From NCBI GenBank assembly GCA_024235795.1, contig JACKLR010000003.1, positions 310,001 to 374,000 on the forward strand: a stretch of DNA of 64,000 nucleotides, read 5' to 3'. This document shows positions 1-8,873 of this stretch, one piece after another. The notes under the pieces were generated by a model, which had not been told where the DNA came from, did no database searches, and saw only the letters and a list, made by a program, of their open reading frames with translations. Numbering within the stretch: position 1 is the first letter of the stretch; each line of letters opens with the position of its first letter. The translations under genes and the position numbers were made by a program. This DNA comes from Burkholderiales bacterium. GTDB lineage: Bacteria > Pseudomonadota > Gammaproteobacteria > Burkholderiales > Nitrosomonadaceae.

Positions 1-156
1 TTGACTATTTGGATAATCGCTCTGAAAAAAAGCTTTACCTTGATCCTTATCGTCATCGTGATCATCATCGCCAGCACTGAGCGTGCCGGCTGAAAATACT
101 AACAAACATGCTGCCGCCAGTAAAACCGTGCGGCTTAATTTTTTCATTGAAATCAT
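1..156 (-). CDS. Secreted Asp/His-rich protein (N-terminal part only)
   Basis: The gene runs off the left edge; 52 codons are visible with no stop. The start is the ATG at 156-154, preceded by a strong GGAGGG ribosome binding site; a second in-frame ATG lies three codons on. Residues 1-28 form a typical signal peptide: Lys-Lys, then a hydrophobic Leu/Ala/Val core ending near Leu-Ser-Ala. The mature start is very acidic (GDDDHDDDKDQG), a composition often seen in metal-binding or low-complexity exported proteins. I do not recognise the family, and the function cannot be judged from this fragment. Confidence 0.75.
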   Translation of the reverse strand, partial: MISMKKLSRTVLLAAACLLVFSAGTLSAGDDDHDDDKDQGKAFFQSDYPNSQ

Positions 157-231
157 ATAATTTCCCTCCATGATTAACATAAAATTCTTAAATTATTGAA
201 TTAACAGCGCTTCAATCATTTAAGAAAACCC

Positions 232-263
232 AATCGAAAACAGCAATGCTGTATCTTTCGATT
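232..263. repeat. Two-part hairpin
   Basis: AATCGAAA (232-239) pairs with TTTCGATT (256-263). Inside it ACAGC pairs with GCTGT around an AAT loop, leaving a 3-nt bulge. No strong T-run follows on the plus strand; on the minus strand it is followed by GGGTTTTC. It lies 76 bp upstream of the left-edge gene and could be a regulatory or terminator-like structure in the leader. Confidence 0.4.
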
Positions 264-270
264 TGAAAAT

Positions 271-305
271 CCGGAATTGATCAGAAAAATCCAGGCCAAT
301 TCCGG
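271..305. repeat. 9-bp inverted repeat
   Basis: CCGGAATTG (271-279) and CAATTCCGG (297-305) are perfect inverted copies separated by 17 nt. It immediately follows the hairpin at 232-263. There is no poly-T tail, so it is not a canonical terminator; an operator or RNA structure is possible. Confidence 0.4.
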
Positions 306-904
306 TGAAAAACAAAGCACAAATATGCGCGTTCCGGTTCAAATAATCTTTGATTGCTTGTCACTATCAGAACTCCAAACAATAAAATCATCACAGTAAT
401 AAGCAAGCTCTGTGCCAACAACAATAATGTGTTGTAAATTAATAGGTTATATTTCAAGAATCTTCGTGGAGATCAATATATGTCGTTAGTTTGCGACACA
501 TAAAAACAGGATTTAAATAACTGTTTGATTTGGAAAATATTTTGTTGTCTCTGATTTGAGAAAAACTATTCCAGATTTTTTAAGGCGGCTTGCAAAGCAA
601 GTAACCATGCATCATTTCAAGAATAGCTGGATGCGATTTAAAAACATTGATCGATGTAATTGTTTAACCTGCTACCCGAATTAGGTGTGAATAGTTGAAT
701 CTTTAAATTACATGAAATTTATTCTATTTCGATGCATGACATAGGTGATAGGATGCATGTTGTAATGAATAAATTTATCGAGCACTTTTGGTCAACGTAA
801 AACTCGAAATAGGCTAGAACCTCATGAATTAGTTTTTAAAGATTCATTTGGTATCGATACACACTTTTGGCTTTACAATAAATATAAGCCTCTTCAGTGT
901 TACG

Positions 905-921
905 ATTGCCTGCCAGGCAAT
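905..921. promoter_or_regulatory. 17-bp palindrome upstream of sensor kinase (possible operator)
   Basis: ATTGCCTG-C-CAGGCAAT is a perfect 8+8 bp palindrome with a single central base. It ends 37 bp before the sensor-kinase ATG. The symmetry and position suit a binding site for a dimeric regulator of the operon, but the cognate protein is unknown. Confidence 0.45.
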
Positions 922-958
922 AGCAATACAATTCAAAAAGTTATAAATAGAAATAGAA

Positions 959-2425
959 ATGAATTATTATATTGAAAGTGGTGATTCCGTAAAAAAACGT
1001 TACCCTAAATCCTTCCTGAAGTTAATCTTGTTTGGGTTTGCATTGATTGGTGCACCGTTGATCGGTACATTAATTTATATCTCAGTCGTTATCGACAATC
1101 TCGCCGAACGTAGCCGTGAAACGATCTATCAGGCCACAGAAATTACGCACGGTAATCGTGTTCTTGCAGACGAAGCTTTAGCAATGGAACGAAGCCTGAG
1201 ACAAGCGTTAATTTTAAAAGATTTGACTTTACTTGAAGGATATCTTCATTCGCATAAAGAATTTAATAAAACCATCAAAAATTTCAATGATTTATTCCCA
1301 AATACTGAATACCAGCGCCTATTAAGGAAAATTCGTTTATCAGAATTGGTTATTTTTGAACAAATCCTAAACAGTACAAATTTTGATGAAAATCTTCAAA
1401 CTCAGATTGAAAACTTCTCGGTACTGCTCAACACAATACAAGATCTTAAAAATTCAGGGAATATTTTGATTGGTCAATATGTTAACGAAATGTTTGAACG
1501 TGCAAATCAAGTGCGCACCACAATTGAACTACTTTTGCTCGCAGTCATCCCTTTCGTTATCGTTTTGGCTATTTTCCTTTCGATATTGATTACCCGTCCC
1601 ATCAAACAGATAGACGAAGCAATTTATAATTTGGGGCAAGGTGAATTAAATTCGTCAATTTATGTAACAGGCCCTCAAAACCTGAGACAACTCGGCGAAC
1701 GTCTTGACTGGCTACGTCGGCGCTTGTTAAAACTGGAAAAACAAAAGAATCAGTTTCTCAGGCATATTTCACATGAACTTAAAACACCTTTAACGGCGAT
1801 CCGTGAAGGGGCGGACTTGCTGGCAGAAGGGGTTACTGGAAATCTATCAAAAAAACAGCAATCGATTGCGAATATATTACATAGCAGCAGTTTGCAACTA
1901 CAAAAGCGCATCGAAGATTTACTGAGTTACAGTGCAATTCAATTTACAGAAACCATGCTTGTCAAACGATCTGTCAGTCTTTCCAGAATACTGGATAACA
2001 CGCTGCAGAACCAGAATTTATCAATTGTTAACAAGAAGTTAAAAATTATTTGCAATCGGTCGGATATACTCTATAAGTGTGATGAAAAAAAAATGCAAAC
2101 AATTTTTGATAATCTTTTATCAAATGCAATAAAATTCTCACCTGTCTGCAGTAGCATTGAAATAAATTTCAGTCAAGACAGTAAATCAGTGATAATAGAT
2201 TTTAAAGATTCCGGTTGCGGCATCCATGACGAAGACAAAGATAAAATTTTTGACCCTTTTTTTCAAGGACAGCTAGTTCCTGACGCGCATGTTAAGGGGA
2301 CGGGACTTGGCTTATCTATCGCACAGGAATTTGCTTTAGTACATGGAGGAAGAATATTCTTGATTAACCATGAAAATTTAGGGACTCACTTTCGACTTAT
2401 TCTGCCCAGGCAAACAAATGAGTAA
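959..2425 (+). CDS. Membrane sensor histidine kinase, GlrK/QseE-like
   Basis: The 488-residue protein has two membrane segments (about 21-43 and 190-212) flanking a mostly helical periplasmic domain, then a HAMP linker. The HisKA dimerisation helix carries the phospho-acceptor in HISHELKTPLTAIREG (His272). The HATPase domain shows the G1 box GCGIHDED and the G2 box GTGLGLSIAQEF. It probably senses an envelope cue and phosphorylates the response regulator two genes downstream. Its stop overlaps the next gene by 8 bp, so the set is co-translated. The order kinase / small lipoprotein / sigma-54 regulator matches the enterobacterial GlrK-QseG-GlrR (QseE-QseG-QseF) locus, which is the main basis for the name. 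An upstream palindrome (905-921) may regulate it. Confidence 0.85.
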   Translation: MNYYIESGDSVKKRYPKSFLKLILFGFALIGAPLIGTLIYISVVIDNLAERSRETIYQATEITHGNRVLADEALAMERSLRQALILKDLTLLEGYLHSHKEFNKTIKNFNDLFPNTEYQRLLRKIRLSELVIFEQILNSTNFDENLQTQIENFSVLLNTIQDLKNSGNILIGQYVNEMFERANQVRTTIELLLLAVIPFVIVLAIFLSILITRPIKQIDEAIYNLGQGELNSSIYVTGPQNLRQLGERLDWLRRRLLKLEKQKNQFLRHISHELKTPLTAIREGADLLAEGVTGNLSKKQQSIANILHSSSLQLQKRIEDLLSYSAIQFTETMLVKRSVSLSRILDNTLQNQNLSIVNKKLKIICNRSDILYKCDEKKMQTIFDNLLSNAIKFSPVCSSIEINFSQDSKSVIIDFKDSGCGIHDEDKDKIFDPFFQGQLVPDAHVKGTGLGLSIAQEFALVHGGRIFLINHENLGTHFRLILPRQTNE

Positions 2426-2972
2426 ATCCATGACAAAAAAAAACAGCATCCTGTTTGTAGTTTTAGCTTTAACCATCTTGTCAATAACCGGATGCGGTAA
2501 CATGTGGAAAAAGCTGCCTGCTACAGTCAACGAGAAAGCGGTTCGGAAAGACCCTCAAAAAAATCAATTCAATAAACTGATACATGAATATATTCATTTT
2601 GAACAAAAGGATAATGCAGTACTGGAAAAGGATTTTTTGAGTGCGAAGGAAAAATTTGAATTGGATAATAACTCACATAATCGTTTTAAATACATACTAT
2701 TGCTTACCTTGCCCAATCAAAAATTCAGTGATCAAACTAGCGCACTGGCTTTACTAAAAAAATGGCCTGAAGATAAACAATTGCCTGCATCCATGCAAAG
2801 ATTTAGAAAAATTTTAATCATGCGATTAGAAGAAGAAACCAGACTGAGAAACCAGATAAGAAATCTGACGTATCAACTGGCAAATGAAAAAATGAATGCC
2901 GAAACACTGCAAAAGAAAATCGATGATATAAAAAATATGGAGAAATCACTGATCAGAAGAAATCTCCAATAA
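2418..2972 (+). CDS. Small outer-membrane-type lipoprotein, QseG-like
   Basis: The 184-residue protein begins with a lipoprotein signal: a short basic head, a hydrophobic core and the lipobox I-T-G-C, predicting a lipidated cysteine near residue 26. The rest is hydrophilic. The C-terminal third (about 130-184) is helical and probably coiled-coil, rich in Glu, Lys and Asn. It overlaps the kinase by 8 bp and lies 8 bp before the regulator. In enterobacteria the equivalent gene, qseG, encodes a lipoprotein that modulates the kinase, and I infer the same role. Sequence similarity itself is not obvious by eye, so the assignment is positional. An alternative start four codons later is possible. Confidence 0.7.
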   Translation: MSKSMTKKNSILFVVLALTILSITGCGNMWKKLPATVNEKAVRKDPQKNQFNKLIHEYIHFEQKDNAVLEKDFLSAKEKFELDNNSHNRFKYILLLTLPNQKFSDQTSALALLKKWPEDKQLPASMQRFRKILIMRLEEETRLRNQIRNLTYQLANEKMNAETLQKKIDDIKNMEKSLIRRNLQ

Positions 2973-2980
2973 GGAAGTTT

Positions 2981-4366
2981 ATGATAGCAAATTCAAAAAT
3001 ATTATTAGTTGATGACGACCCGGATCTGTTGAATTTACTGTCCATACGCCTGAATGCAAGCGGCTATGACGTTGATACTGCAAGCAGCGCGGAATCCGCG
3101 CTCAATTACTTGGATTTAGAACGTCCGCAGCTCGTTATCAGTGATTTGCGTATGAGTGGCATGTGCGGCATGGAATTATTTGAGAAGATTTATTCCAAAT
3201 ATCCCGCATTGCCGGTCATCATACTGACTGCGCATGGCACAATTCCAGATGCCGTGTCTGCCGTACAAAGCGGTATTTTTGGTTATCTGACCAAACCATT
3301 TGACAGTAAAAACCTGCTGGCCCAGATTCAAAAAGCGCTAAACAATGCCTCCCCAACAGATAAAAATGAACACAACAGAACGTCATGGTGCAAAGATATT
3401 ATTACCCAAAGTTCAGAAATGAAAGAAGTGCTGAACAAAGCAAAGCTAGTCGCCGTGGGTGATGCCAGCGTATTGCTTTACGGCGAAAGCGGTGTTGGAA
3501 AAGAATTATTTGCACGAGCGATACACGCCGCATCAAACCGCAGTGACAAACCCTTTATAGCGGTAAATTGCGCGGCTATTCCTGAACAACTGCTTGAATC
3601 CGAATTTTTTGGCCATGTGAAAGGTGCGTTTACTGGTGCGATACGACATCACGACGGTTTGTTTAAATTAGCAGAAGGCGGCACTTTGTTATTGGATGAA
3701 ATTGGCGATATGCCACAGTTTCTCCAGGTAAAATTGCTCAGGGCTCTGCAGGAAAAACAAATAAGGCCAATTGGTAGTGCACAAACTATACCGATAGATG
3801 TGCGACTTATATCAGCAACGCATAGAAACCTCAGAGAAGAAATTACCAAAGGCAACTTTAGGGAAGACTTGTATTATCGTTTAGACGTCATTTCCCTGAA
3901 AATACCGGCTTTATCAGAAAGAAGAGAAGATATACTGTTGCTGTCAAATTATTTTGTTGAATTGTTTGCCAAGCGATATCAAAAAAACATCAGTGGATTT
4001 TCGCCTGACGCAATGCAAATTCTTGTCACTGCAACTTGGCCGGGCAATGTCAGACAACTCATGAATGTTGTTGAACAATGCGTTGTTCTGAACACAACTT
4101 CTTTAATTCCGTCGGCACTGGTTTATGACGCAATACAAATGGAAACATCGCAGCTAGAATCCTTTGAGCAAGCCAAAAGGCAATTCGAAAGAGATTATCT
4201 GGTAAAGGTGCTGAAAATCACATCAGGCAATGTTACGCAGGCCGCACGTATCGCAAAACGAAACCGGACCGATTTTTATAAATTGTTACAACGATATCAA
4301 ATTGATTTAAATAAATATAAATCAAGAAATGTTGAAATGCATGAAACAAGCACGAATACACAGTAA
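2981..4366 (+). CDS. Sigma-54-dependent response regulator, GlrR/QseF-like
   Basis: The 461-residue NtrC-type activator has an N-terminal receiver with acidic residues Asp11-13, phospho-acceptor Asp55 and Lys105. The AAA+ domain shows Walker A GESGVGKE (168-175), the sigma-54 contact loop GAFTGA (215-220) and Walker B LLLDE (236-240). A Fis-type helix-turn-helix with SGNVTQAARIAKRNRTDFYK lies near the C-terminus. When phosphorylated it should remodel sigma-54 RNA polymerase at target promoters. An AAGGAAG ribosome binding site fixes the start. It is the last gene of the kinase-lipoprotein-regulator operon. In E. coli the homologue activates envelope-stress and cell-wall precursor small RNAs; the targets here are unknown. 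Confidence 0.9.
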   Translation: MIANSKILLVDDDPDLLNLLSIRLNASGYDVDTASSAESALNYLDLERPQLVISDLRMSGMCGMELFEKIYSKYPALPVIILTAHGTIPDAVSAVQSGIFGYLTKPFDSKNLLAQIQKALNNASPTDKNEHNRTSWCKDIITQSSEMKEVLNKAKLVAVGDASVLLYGESGVGKELFARAIHAASNRSDKPFIAVNCAAIPEQLLESEFFGHVKGAFTGAIRHHDGLFKLAEGGTLLLDEIGDMPQFLQVKLLRALQEKQIRPIGSAQTIPIDVRLISATHRNLREEITKGNFREDLYYRLDVISLKIPALSERREDILLLSNYFVELFAKRYQKNISGFSPDAMQILVTATWPGNVRQLMNVVEQCVVLNTTSLIPSALVYDAIQMETSQLESFEQAKRQFERDYLVKVLKITSGNVTQAARIAKRNRTDFYKLLQRYQIDLNKYKSRNVEMHETSTNTQ

Positions 4367-4444
4367 GCGTTCTGTCAGGCATTGCCAACTTCACCTGAAA
4401 TCGTTTGCAACCAACCCGATTTATCGGTTTTATTAAGATGAAAA

Positions 4445-4494
4445 CCGGGTGTAGCTAAACGCTGATATTCTGTCTTTTTAATATCTACACCCGG
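4445..4494. terminator. Inverted repeat after regulator operon, possible terminator
   Basis: CCGGGTGTAG (4445-4454) and CTACACCCGG (4485-4494) form a perfect 10-bp stem around a 30-nt loop. A short T-run begins about 8 bp after the stem. It lies 80 bp past the regulator stop and 94 bp before tex. The long loop and displaced T-run make it a weak terminator candidate; an operator pair is an alternative. Confidence 0.4.
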
Positions 4495-4587
4495 CAGGGT
4501 ATTTTTTCAAATCCTCATCGTCATTTTTGCAGTATCTGTGCTTGTTAATCTTCAGAAATAATCGTTTTTCACATCTAAAAACTGTTC

Positions 4588-6801
4588 ATGCTGCTACCTA
4601 TCGAACATCGCATCGCAAAGGAAATTGCCACAAAACCCGCACAAATCCAGGCCACCATCAAGCTGCTGGATAATGGCGCAACAGTGCCTTTTATAGCACG
4701 CTACCGTAAAGAAGCAACAGGCGGATTGAATGACGGACAACTCCGTTTACTTGAAACCCGTTTGCAGGTCCTCCGTGAACTTGAAAAACGGCGTGCGGCA
4801 ATTATTTCAGCAATTGAAAAACAAAACAAAATGACTCCTGCATTGCGCGAAGTCATCACAAATGCAACGGATAAAGCAGCACTGGAAGATTTGTATTTGC
4901 CTTTCCGAAAAAAACGACGCACAAAAGCGCAAATGGCATTTGAAGCGGGTTTGGAACCGTTAGCAGACAGATTGCTAAATAATCCGGGTTTGCATCCGGC
5001 AGCCGAAGCGGCAAAATTTTTGAAAGCGCCTTTTACAACCGAGGGAGGTGATCATCCCGGTATCGCCAATTCCGAAGAAGCTTTGGAAGGCGCCCGGCAG
5101 ATCTTGATCGAACGGTTTTCCGAAAACGCGCTGTTGCTGCAAAAATTGCGCAGCTATTTACACAAGCATGGAATGCTGACAGCCAGAGTTACACCGGCAC
5201 AAAAAGATAACGATACCAAGTTCACCGATTATCATCACTATGCCGAAGCACTCTATAAAATTCCGTCACACCGCGTGCTGGCATTATTGCGCGGTGAACG
5301 GGAAGCAGTCTTGAAACTGAGGCTGACTCTGGCTTCTGAAATCGAGTACCAGAAGTCTGCCGTAATACTTAATTCCTGCGAGTCCATGATTGCGGAACAA
5401 TTCAATATTCATGATCGAAATCGCCCTGCGGATACCTGGTTGATTGAGACCGTCCGTTCAAGCTGGCGGAGCAAAATTTTTGGTCATCTGGAAACCGAAT
5501 TCAAGCAGCAACTATCGGAACGCGCGGAAACCGAAGCTATTCAGATTTTTGCACAAAACCTGAAAGCACTGTTGCTTGCACCGACTGCTGGGCCGCGTAT
5601 TACAATCGGTCTTGATCCGGGTTTTAGAACCGGCGTAAAAGTGGCTGTCGTCGATGCGACGGGGAAAGTGCTATCAACCACAACCATTTATCCGCATCCG
5701 CCACAAAATGACCGGGATACGGCGACTGAAATCTTGAAACAACTGGCTGAACAGCATCATGTTTCGCTGATTGCTATCGGCAATGGCACAGCATCACGGG
5801 AAACCGACCAACTGGTTAAGGATTTGATTAAAAGATATCCGCAGCTCAAACTGACAGCACTGATGGTATCGGAAGCCGGCGCCTCAGTTTATTCTGCTTC
5901 CGAACTTGCTGCAAATGAATTGCCTGATCTGGATGTATCGTTGCGCGGCGCGGTTTCGATTGCACGGCGATTGCAGGATCCGCTGGCCGAGCTGGTCAAA
6001 ATCGATCCCAAGTCAATTGGCGTCGGTCAGTATCAGCATGATGTCGATCAAAAACAACTGGCTCATTCACTCGACGCTATAGTGGAAGACAGTGTCAATG
6101 CTGTCGGTGTTAATGTCAACACGGCTTCTGCAGCCTTGCTGCGCTATGTGGCTGGACTTAACAGTAAAATTGCACACAACATCATCACTTATCGTGACAA
6201 TAACGGTATTTTTACCCGGCGTAGCGACTTATTAAAAATCCCCGGTCTTGGTGAAAAAACCTTCGAACAGGCAGCCGGCTTTTTGCGTATCCTGCATGGA
6301 ACGAACCCGCTCGATGCTTCTGCCGTGCATCCGGAATCGTATCCGCTAGTCGAACACATTTTGGCTGATATCAAACTAGATGTTGCTGCGCTGATTGGGA
6401 ATCATACAGTTCTAAAATCCATACGCCCTGAAAAATATATAACTGCTCAATTTGGTTTGCCAACTGTCAAAGATATTCTCAACGAACTTGAAAAACCCGG
6501 CCGTGACCCGCGTTCCACCTTTATAACGGCATCATTCATAGAGGGCGTCGAAACCATTGCGGATTTACACCCTGGAATGTCACTTGAAGGTATTGTAACC
6601 AACGTCACTGCCTTTGGCGCATTTGTCGATATCGGGGTACACCAGGATGGACTTGTACATATTTCTGCATTGGCAGACAAGTTTGTTAAAGATCCACACG
6701 CGATTGTGACAGTAGGCCAGGTCGTCAAAGTCAGCGTGTTAGATGTGGATGAAAAACGTAAGCGCATTGCATTAACAATGCGACAAAACAAGGCACTATA
6801 A
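4588..6801 (+). CDS. tex: Tex-like RNA-binding transcription accessory protein
   Basis: The 737-residue protein matches the Tex/YhgF family over its full length. The helical N-terminal domain contains the family signature around VPFIARYRKEATGGL (33-47). A YqgF-like RNase-H-fold domain starts near ITIGLDPGFRTGVK, followed by helix-hairpin-helix motifs (NVNTASAALL, LLKIPGLGEKTFEQ). An S1 RNA-binding domain with GIVTNVTAFGAFVDIG occupies about 655-727. Tex proteins bind RNA and nucleic acids and affect transcription and virulence gene expression in several bacteria. The gene stands alone, with no clear Shine-Dalgarno before the ATG. Nothing looks truncated. Confidence 0.93.
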   Translation: MLLPIEHRIAKEIATKPAQIQATIKLLDNGATVPFIARYRKEATGGLNDGQLRLLETRLQVLRELEKRRAAIISAIEKQNKMTPALREVITNATDKAALEDLYLPFRKKRRTKAQMAFEAGLEPLADRLLNNPGLHPAAEAAKFLKAPFTTEGGDHPGIANSEEALEGARQILIERFSENALLLQKLRSYLHKHGMLTARVTPAQKDNDTKFTDYHHYAEALYKIPSHRVLALLRGEREAVLKLRLTLASEIEYQKSAVILNSCESMIAEQFNIHDRNRPADTWLIETVRSSWRSKIFGHLETEFKQQLSERAETEAIQIFAQNLKALLLAPTAGPRITIGLDPGFRTGVKVAVVDATGKVLSTTTIYPHPPQNDRDTATEILKQLAEQHHVSLIAIGNGTASRETDQLVKDLIKRYPQLKLTALMVSEAGASVYSASELAANELPDLDVSLRGAVSIARRLQDPLAELVKIDPKSIGVGQYQHDVDQKQLAHSLDAIVEDSVNAVGVNVNTASAALLRYVAGLNSKIAHNIITYRDNNGIFTRRSDLLKIPGLGEKTFEQAAGFLRILHGTNPLDASAVHPESYPLVEHILADIKLDVAALIGNHTVLKSIRPEKYITAQFGLPTVKDILNELEKPGRDPRSTFITASFIEGVETIADLHPGMSLEGIVTNVTAFGAFVDIGVHQDGLVHISALADKFVKDPHAIVTVGQVVKVSVLDVDEKRKRIALTMRQNKAL

Positions 6802-6912
6802 GCGTCTGTACCTGTACAACATAGCTTTGCCAAAATTTTTATATCGGAAATTTTTGTGGTATTTTGGAAGTAATGCTAAAAACATGCAACCGATATGGAT
6901 TTTGGAGAAAAA

Positions 6913-7446
6913 ATGAAAAACTGCAAATTATGTTCGTTTAGTTATTTCTTAAGTTTCTTAAGATTTAGAAAATTATTTTCTGTTTTCGTGTTCAGCCTCA
7001 TTGTAACGCCGCTTGCCGTTGCCAAGGAACATTTGGATATTCGTCCTTATGAAGCACCCGATCCGTGTAATTCCGATATCGCCCAGGTCAGGGTTACCGT
7101 TAACAACGTGGGGTCTGGTGGTATCCTGAGCGTTGAACTCTATCACGATCCAGATAATTTTTTGTTTAAAAAGGGGCGCACGAAACGCATACGGGTTCCT
7201 GCAACCGAAGGACAGCACAAGGTCTGTTTCAATCTTGAAAAACAAGGAACTTATGCCGTTGCGGCCTACCATGATGTCAACGGCAACCGAAAACTCAACA
7301 AAAAATGGAATATGATGCCCGAAGAACCATTCGGATTGTCAAACAATCCGGAACCGCGTTTAGGTTTCCCGGAATTCAGTGATTCATCATTTACTACAGG
7401 TGATCTTGGCGCTGACATCACCATCGATTTACAGCAGCCAAGGTGA
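6913..7446 (+). CDS. Exported DUF2141-family protein
   Basis: I chose the ATG at 6913 because GGAG lies 5 bp upstream; an in-frame ATG at 6895 would add six residues. The protein has an N-terminal hydrophobic signal of about 35-40 residues ending near PLAVA, then a roughly 135-residue beta-rich domain. The conserved core CFNLEKQGTYAVAAYHD, followed by N-G-N-x-K-L and EPFGLSNN, is typical of DUF2141. The biochemical role of this family is not established; it is periplasmic or outer-membrane associated. It lies 35 bp upstream of the SIR2-like/TIR gene on the same strand and could be co-transcribed with it, but no functional link is evident. Confidence 0.8.
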   Translation: MKNCKLCSFSYFLSFLRFRKLFSVFVFSLIVTPLAVAKEHLDIRPYEAPDPCNSDIAQVRVTVNNVGSGGILSVELYHDPDNFLFKKGRTKRIRVPATEGQHKVCFNLEKQGTYAVAAYHDVNGNRKLNKKWNMMPEEPFGLSNNPEPRLGFPEFSDSSFTTGDLGADITIDLQQPR

Positions 7447-7481
7447 GCATCATGTTCTTAACTGCATGAGACGGCAGCACA

Positions 7482-8861
7482 ATGGACGAAAAAAACTGGG
7501 ACCGGTTATTCAGACGGATAGAAGACGGCCTTGTCGTACCTGTGATCGGCCAGCAAGCACTGACCTCCGGGGAGCAGAACACCGCGTTACAGAAACGGAT
7601 AGCGCGAAATCTTTTAGAACAATATGATATCGATCCCGATACCGTTTCACTGACACCGTTCAATGAACTTAACGATGCAGTCGTTCAAATTAAAAGGCAG
7701 CAAGCATGTGATATGCAGGATTTGTATGCTGACATCCATGATGTGATCAAAACCCTGACAACAGGACCAAACACAGCGATTCCAGAACCGCTCCAACACA
7801 TCGCTGCGATCACGGCATTTCAGTTGTATATTACATTGACACCCGACGACCAGCTTGCCCGATGCCTGCGCGAACGCTGTGCGGTCAATGAAATTGTTTA
7901 TTCCCCTTATTTGCCGACCAGTGAGGGAACGGATTTACCGGTGGACTGGCAATCCCGCCATGGCGAGGTGCAATTGCTTTATTTATTCGGGAAATCCCGT
8001 GCGGGTCCGATGTTTGCAGCGCATGACGAAGACTTACTGGAATATGTACACAATATCATCGCCCGCGGCAGCCATGTTCCGGTCAGATTTCTGGATGAAC
8101 TGCAGCAGCGCAGCCTATTACTGATCGGATGTCATTTCCCAGAATGGCTCTGCCGTTTTTTCCTGCGGCTGGCCAAACAAGGACGATTGCTGGATGCTCA
8201 GCGAAAACGCGAATGGCTTATTGAAGACAAACTGCCCGACAAAAATCTGGTTTATTTTCTTGAAAGCTACAGCTCTGGCACTAAAGTCATTTCAGATATT
8301 TCACCCGGCGCTTTTATTGCTGAACTTTACCAGCGCTGGTTGTCACGAAACAAAATTTCACAGCAGAATGCTGCTCCTCAAGCTGACAGTGTACCGCGCG
8401 GCGCCCTGTTTTTTATCAGCTATTCCCGTAGCACTGACAGTGCTGCGGCAGCGAAGCTGATTGAATCCCTGCAATCCCAGGGTGTTGCATCCAATGAAAT
8501 CTGGTTTGATAGAAATTCGATTGAACCCGGCAATGATTTACGGGCGCGTATCCTGGACGGCATACAGACGTGCCGGTATTTTATTCCACTGATTTCCAGG
8601 TCGGCCGATGCAGTGGATGAAAAATACTTTCGCCGCGAATGGCACGAAGCCATCGATAGAAGCAAAGCCATACAGGGGCGGACTTTTATTTTTCCAATCG
8701 TAGTCGATCGGGAATTTAAACTTGAGGAATACCGATGCCTTCCACATTCGTTTAAAGAACTCCTTATCGGACATGCCCCAGCTGGCGAGCCGAACGAACA
8801 AACCCATGTCGCGCTGAAGAAACTGGTCCGCAGCGAAAGATTAAAACAGGAGCATGCCTAG
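7482..8861 (+). CDS. SIR2-like + TIR domain protein (predicted NADase effector)
   Basis: The 459-residue soluble protein has two domains. Residues about 1-290 resemble the SIR2_2-like family, with the opening WDRLFRRIEDGLVVPVIG, but the expected catalytic motifs look degraded. The GAGxS loop reads GQQAL (23-27), the TTNYD-like motif reads TLTPDDQL (118-125), and the LHG-type histidine is replaced in YLFG (167-170). Residues about 308-440 are a TIR domain: FISYSR (311-316), WFDRNSIEPG (341-350), FIPLISRSA, then KYFRREWHEAI with Glu386 and Glu389 as candidate catalytic glutamates. Many bacterial TIRs cleave NAD+ or make signalling nucleotides during phage defence. The gene ends 12 bp before an nSTAND-WD40 gene, suggesting effector and sensor. 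The TIR call is firm; the SIR2-like call is moderate. Confidence 0.82.
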   Translation: MDEKNWDRLFRRIEDGLVVPVIGQQALTSGEQNTALQKRIARNLLEQYDIDPDTVSLTPFNELNDAVVQIKRQQACDMQDLYADIHDVIKTLTTGPNTAIPEPLQHIAAITAFQLYITLTPDDQLARCLRERCAVNEIVYSPYLPTSEGTDLPVDWQSRHGEVQLLYLFGKSRAGPMFAAHDEDLLEYVHNIIARGSHVPVRFLDELQQRSLLLIGCHFPEWLCRFFLRLAKQGRLLDAQRKREWLIEDKLPDKNLVYFLESYSSGTKVISDISPGAFIAELYQRWLSRNKISQQNAAPQADSVPRGALFFISYSRSTDSAAAAKLIESLQSQGVASNEIWFDRNSIEPGNDLRARILDGIQTCRYFIPLISRSADAVDEKYFRREWHEAIDRSKAIQGRTFIFPIVVDREFKLEEYRCLPHSFKELLIGHAPAGEPNEQTHVALKKLVRSERLKQEHA

Positions 8862-8873
8862 CCATGTCTGCCA

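Larger units (their letters stand above)
157..958. other. 802-bp AT-rich intergenic region between divergent genes
   Basis: No convincing coding sequence is visible on either strand. The stretch separates the left-edge secreted protein (minus) from the sensor-kinase operon (plus), so it should carry both promoters. It holds two inverted repeats (232-263 and 271-305), a direct repeat of GATGCATG near 730-760, and a 17-bp palindrome close to the kinase start (905-921). I found no convincing sigma-54 -24/-12 element, although the operon encodes a sigma-54 activator. Confidence 0.6.
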
